A DNA stretch of 64,000 bases from positions 1 to 64,000 of the forward strand of contig PAZH01000004.1 of assembly GCA_002716125.1 (NCBI GenBank), written 5' to 3'. Below, in pieces: positions 61,493 through 64,000 of this stretch. The stretch is from Rhodospirillaceae bacterium. Lineage in GTDB: Bacteria; Pseudomonadota; Alphaproteobacteria; UBA8366. The translations under genes and the position numbers were made by a program. Each line of letters opens with the position of its first letter. Position 1 is the stretch's first letter. The notes beneath the pieces were generated by a model. The model had not been told where the DNA came from and ran no database searches. It saw only the letters and a list, made by a program, of their open reading frames with translations.

Positions 61493-62782
61493 ATGTCAGC
61501 GGAACATATTGCAGCCGCGGGCGCGGCCGGTGTCCCGAAATCGGTGACGCGGCAACCGCACCCCTTTTATGAGGGCGAGTTTCTGGAAACCGTTCGCGCC
61601 GTCTCCAATGCGCTTCCGGTTCCGACGGCGACAGCGCCTGCCACCGCCTCTCCAATTGGCTCAGATAAGCTTGTCGGCCGAGCCGAACCCGATCGATCCG
61701 CGCTTCAGGCCACCGCCGACGACCAGGCGAAACGAATTCCCCATCCATTCTACGAAGGCGAGTTTTTAGACCCCGAAGAAGGCAAACGGACGTTTGCCGA
61801 TGGGGGCCCCGGCCTTGCAGATCTCATCGACGTGATCAATCCGCTACAGCATATCCCCGTGGTCTCATCAATTTACAGAGCGATCACAGGTGATGAGATT
61901 TCACCTGCCGCGCGACTGGCCGGCGGCGCTCTTTTCGGCGGACCGATTGGATTAGCGGGTGCTTACGTGAGCGGGGTCGTCGAAGATGCAGCTGACACGT
62001 CGATCGGCGAAATCGTCGTCGCTGCGTTCACCGGAGACGATAACGACGTTCAAACCGAACAATTGGCCGCCATCGCGCCGGCCGCCGGCGGCGCGCCGGT
62101 AAGCGCGCAACGCACAACGGAGAATGTTCCAGAACCACCTTCGCCCATTCCGCCTACGATAGCATCGTCGGTCGCGCCGGAGGGGCCGCCGACGCCAAGC
62201 GTCGATGCCGCAACGGCCGCCACCCTGCCCTTACAGGCCGCCTTCCCGCAAAATCAACCATCGCCGCTATCGTTCGCGCGCAGCTTGCTTGAATCTCCCA
62301 CCTCTGCCTATGCCACACCGAGCGCCGCTTCCACAAAATCCGTGATCGCGGCGGATGAACAATCAAGGCAGAACGAAGACTTACCTGACGCTGTTGCGGC
62401 CGTTCTCGCCGCCCGGAGCCAGGTGCCGCGCGGCGGCAACATTCCAGCCCTCGGCACCAGCCGAATGTCACCTTCGACTTTCGAGGCCGTTTCCACCGCC
62501 GCATTGCCTGACCTGCCGAAGACCGCGCCCAAGACAGCGGGCACGGACGGCGCGGAACCAGTGTTTAGACGAAATACGGGCGCGGAGCCGGTGGTACCCG
62601 GAAAGCGGGGGGCGCCGCCGCCGCGCAACAATTCCGATATCAGCACGAGTCCGCGCCGAAGTGCGGCCGCCGCGAGCAATGTCCCCAACAGCATGGTACC
62701 GAAGGCCATGATGTCCGCGCTCGACAAGTATGAAACGATGCTTCAACAGCGCCGCACCGCAGATGACGACTTGACGATGTAG
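61493..62782 (+). CDS. Proline/alanine-rich hypothetical protein with HPFYEGEF repeats
   Basis: This 429-residue protein contains the motif HPFYEGEF twice (residues 23-30 and 84-91), a hydrophobic glycine-rich block (LAGGALFGGPIGLAGAYVSG) and a long, disordered Pro/Ala-rich tail. A GAGGAGGAA ribosome site precedes the start. I do not recognise a characterised family, though similar NPLQHIPVVSSIYR blocks occur in alphaproteobacterial hypotheticals. Confidence 0.7.
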   Translation: MSAEHIAAAGAAGVPKSVTRQPHPFYEGEFLETVRAVSNALPVPTATAPATASPIGSDKLVGRAEPDRSALQATADDQAKRIPHPFYEGEFLDPEEGKRTFADGGPGLADLIDVINPLQHIPVVSSIYRAITGDEISPAARLAGGALFGGPIGLAGAYVSGVVEDAADTSIGEIVVAAFTGDDNDVQTEQLAAIAPAAGGAPVSAQRTTENVPEPPSPIPPTIASSVAPEGPPTPSVDAATAATLPLQAAFPQNQPSPLSFARSLLESPTSAYATPSAASTKSVIAADEQSRQNEDLPDAVAAVLAARSQVPRGGNIPALGTSRMSPSTFEAVSTAALPDLPKTAPKTAGTDGAEPVFRRNTGAEPVVPGKRGAPPPRNNSDISTSPRRSAAAASNVPNSMVPKAMMSALDKYETMLQQRRTADDDLTM

Positions 62783-62810
62783 GCAGCGGGCCGCTCAAAT
62801 TGCGCCCATC

Positions 62811-63329
62811 ATGCAACTGATCGTCTACGAAGGCGGCTTATTGGTCCGCGAGAACCGTACTTTTCGATGCGCAATAGGCCGCAGCGGTATTACCAGCGAC
62901 AAGAGAGAAGGCGACGGAGCGACGCCCATCGGGGAATTTTCTCTGCGTGAGATTTTTTTCCGTCCGGATCGCCTTAAGTCCCCGCAATCCATCTTGCCGA
63001 TCACCGCAATCGGCCCGGATGACGGCTGGAGCGACGACCCGGCCGACCCCGATTATAACCGCCGCGTCGCCATCCCGCATGCGTTCCGACATGAAACGCT
63101 TTGGCGCAGCGATTCGTTGTACGATATCGTCGTGCCCCTCGGATACAACGACGATCCGCCGGTTTCCGGCCTCGGCAGTGCCATATTTTTACATGTCGCC
63201 TCGGATCAGTATGCCGTGACAGAAGGATGTGTGGCGCTCGCGCGGAACGACTTGCTCGAGATTCTAAAGGACTGCGATCACACGTCTGTCCTTATCGTCA
63301 AACCGTCTGCGTCCGCGGTCCAAAGATAG
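62811..63329 (+). CDS. L,D-transpeptidase family protein
   Basis: This 172-residue protein has the YkuD-type catalytic region with His in FLHVASDQYAVTEGCVALAR and the nucleophile Cys in TEGC. No signal peptide is clear. It would cross-link or modify peptidoglycan, or attach other groups to it. It is 28 bp behind the hypothetical gene and overlaps the end of the yggS-like gene by 32 bp. Confidence 0.87.
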   Translation: MQLIVYEGGLLVRENRTFRCAIGRSGITSDKREGDGATPIGEFSLREIFFRPDRLKSPQSILPITAIGPDDGWSDDPADPDYNRRVAIPHAFRHETLWRSDSLYDIVVPLGYNDDPPVSGLGSAIFLHVASDQYAVTEGCVALARNDLLEILKDCDHTSVLIVKPSASAVQR

Positions 63330-63981
63330 CCGAGCCGACACGGACGATCGTCGCGCCGAATTCAATTGCCAATGGGTAATCCGCGCTCATACCCATGCTT
63401 AAGCCGGTCAGGCCGTTTCGGGCGGCGATATCCGCCAGCAACGCGAAATGCGGCGATGCTTCTTCGTTTTGCGGCGGAATACACATCAGCCCCGCGATAT
63501 CCAGCTGATAGTCGTCGCGGCACGCCTTAACGAAATCATCCGCTTCTCTCGGGGAAATGCCCGCTTTTTGCGGTTCTTCCCCCGTATTGATTTGAATATA
63601 GCAAGGAAGGCGCCGGTCTGCCTTTTCCATCTCTTTCGCGAGGGATTGCGCCAGTTTGGGGCGATCTAGGGTTTGTATAACATCGAAAAGTGCGACGGCG
63701 TTTCGAGTTTTGTTGGTCTGTAGCGGGCCGATGAGATGCAGTTCGATATCCGCATGGCCCGCTTTGAGGTCCGGCCATTTACCTTCCGCTTCTTGAACCC
63801 GGTTTTCGCCAAATATCTTCTGCCCTAAGGCAATCACCGGTTCGATAGCGTCTGCCGGAAAAGTCTTCGAGACGGCGCAGAGAGCCGTCGCATTGGCCGC
63901 ACGTCCCGCCTCTTGAGCCGCATTCGCAATTATCTCGCAAACATTGCGATGGCGCATTTCTACATCGTTGTCGGAGCTCAT
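63298..63981 (-). CDS. YggS-family pyridoxal phosphate-binding protein
   Basis: This 227-residue PLP protein has the lysine motif ALCAVSKTFPADAIEP (Lys39) and FGENRVQEAEGKW, HLIGPLQTNKTRN and LMCIPPQNEEASPHFALL. It helps keep PLP balance and has no known reaction. ATG 63981 is chosen because GGAAGG lies nine bases ahead; the ATG at 63990 would be too close to it. Confidence 0.95.
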   Translation of the reverse strand: MSSDNDVEMRHRNVCEIIANAAQEAGRAANATALCAVSKTFPADAIEPVIALGQKIFGENRVQEAEGKWPDLKAGHADIELHLIGPLQTNKTRNAVALFDVIQTLDRPKLAQSLAKEMEKADRRLPCYIQINTGEEPQKAGISPREADDFVKACRDDYQLDIAGLMCIPPQNEEASPHFALLADIAARNGLTGLSMGMSADYPLAIEFGATIVRVGSAIFGPRTQTV

Positions 63982-64000
63982 ACTTCTCATCCTTCCGGTA

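Noticed and set aside
1-64000. CRISPR arrays, rRNA genes, insertion sequences
   Set aside because: No regularly spaced repeats with unique spacers, no rRNA sequence and no transposase gene were seen.

Overview
The window is chromosomal DNA from an alphaproteobacterium, probably Rhodospirillales-like. I infer this from the GC-rich codon use, the YqaA-DsbB-Coq7 gene order, GluQRS, the Fur protein lacking the CxxC zinc motif, the PF06684 'amino acid synthesis' protein next to GMC oxidoreductases, and the many CaiB-type CoA transferases. The species cannot be named from the sequence.

Region 1 (1-19,600) is catabolic core or accessory DNA. It starts with the end of a molybdenum hydroxylase large subunit. 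It continues with esterases and lactonase-like hydrolases, two GMC oxidoreductases, a class III CoA transferase, a gamma-glutamyltransferase relative, a flavin-reductase-like protein, two crotonases, a VOC protein and a cupin. Overlapping starts and stops (450, 6232, 7044, 10043, 11638) show several operons. A secreted caspase-like gene at 13,544-15,673 is split by one in-frame amber codon. A LysR regulator and an NmrA-type reductase are divergent just before the island.

Region 2 (19,668-41,904) is a roughly 22 kb genomic island in the 3' end of tRNA-Ser(GGA). The last 14 bp of the tRNA are repeated at the far left end. There is a P4-type integrase at the left end, and a second recombinase module (tyrosine recombinase, HTH/zinc-ribbon protein, AlpA, a large hypothetical) at the tRNA end. 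The cargo is almost entirely iron metabolism. It includes a FutA-like Fe(III)-binding protein fused in frame to a sterol-desaturase-like protein, a DUF4856 protein, Bfd and bacterioferritin, and Fur. It also includes an operon of LbtU-type porin, imelysin, di-haem oxidoreductase, second imelysin and DUF1513, and a second operon with a Prx5-type peroxiredoxin and two orphan Dpp/Opp-type ATPases. Fur-box-like sites lie in front of five transcription units. Four small, divergent, paralogous proteins of unknown function (called P1-P4 here; starts at 26,947, 31,986, 37,137 and 38,227) sit in or beside these operons and are the best candidate for an undescribed component.

Region 3 (41,891-48,733) is conserved core: tRNA-Ser, GluQRS, an AlkA-type glycosylase, an esterase, an HNH endonuclease, Coq7, DsbB, a YqaA-family protein, a SnoaL-like protein and a hemerythrin.

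Region 4 (48,882-58,928) is again catabolic: CoA transferase, GFA protein, two paralogous two-domain VOC proteins, crotonase, hydantoinase/oxoprolinase HyuB-HyuA, tRNA-Leu(CAA) and a MaoC-like protein. It is interrupted by clusters of short palindromic repeats, one of which has caused a tandem duplication of a gene start. The window ends with a methyltransferase, an MBL hydrolase, an OmpR-type response regulator, a proline/alanine-rich hypothetical, an L,D-transpeptidase-like protein and a YggS-family PLP protein.
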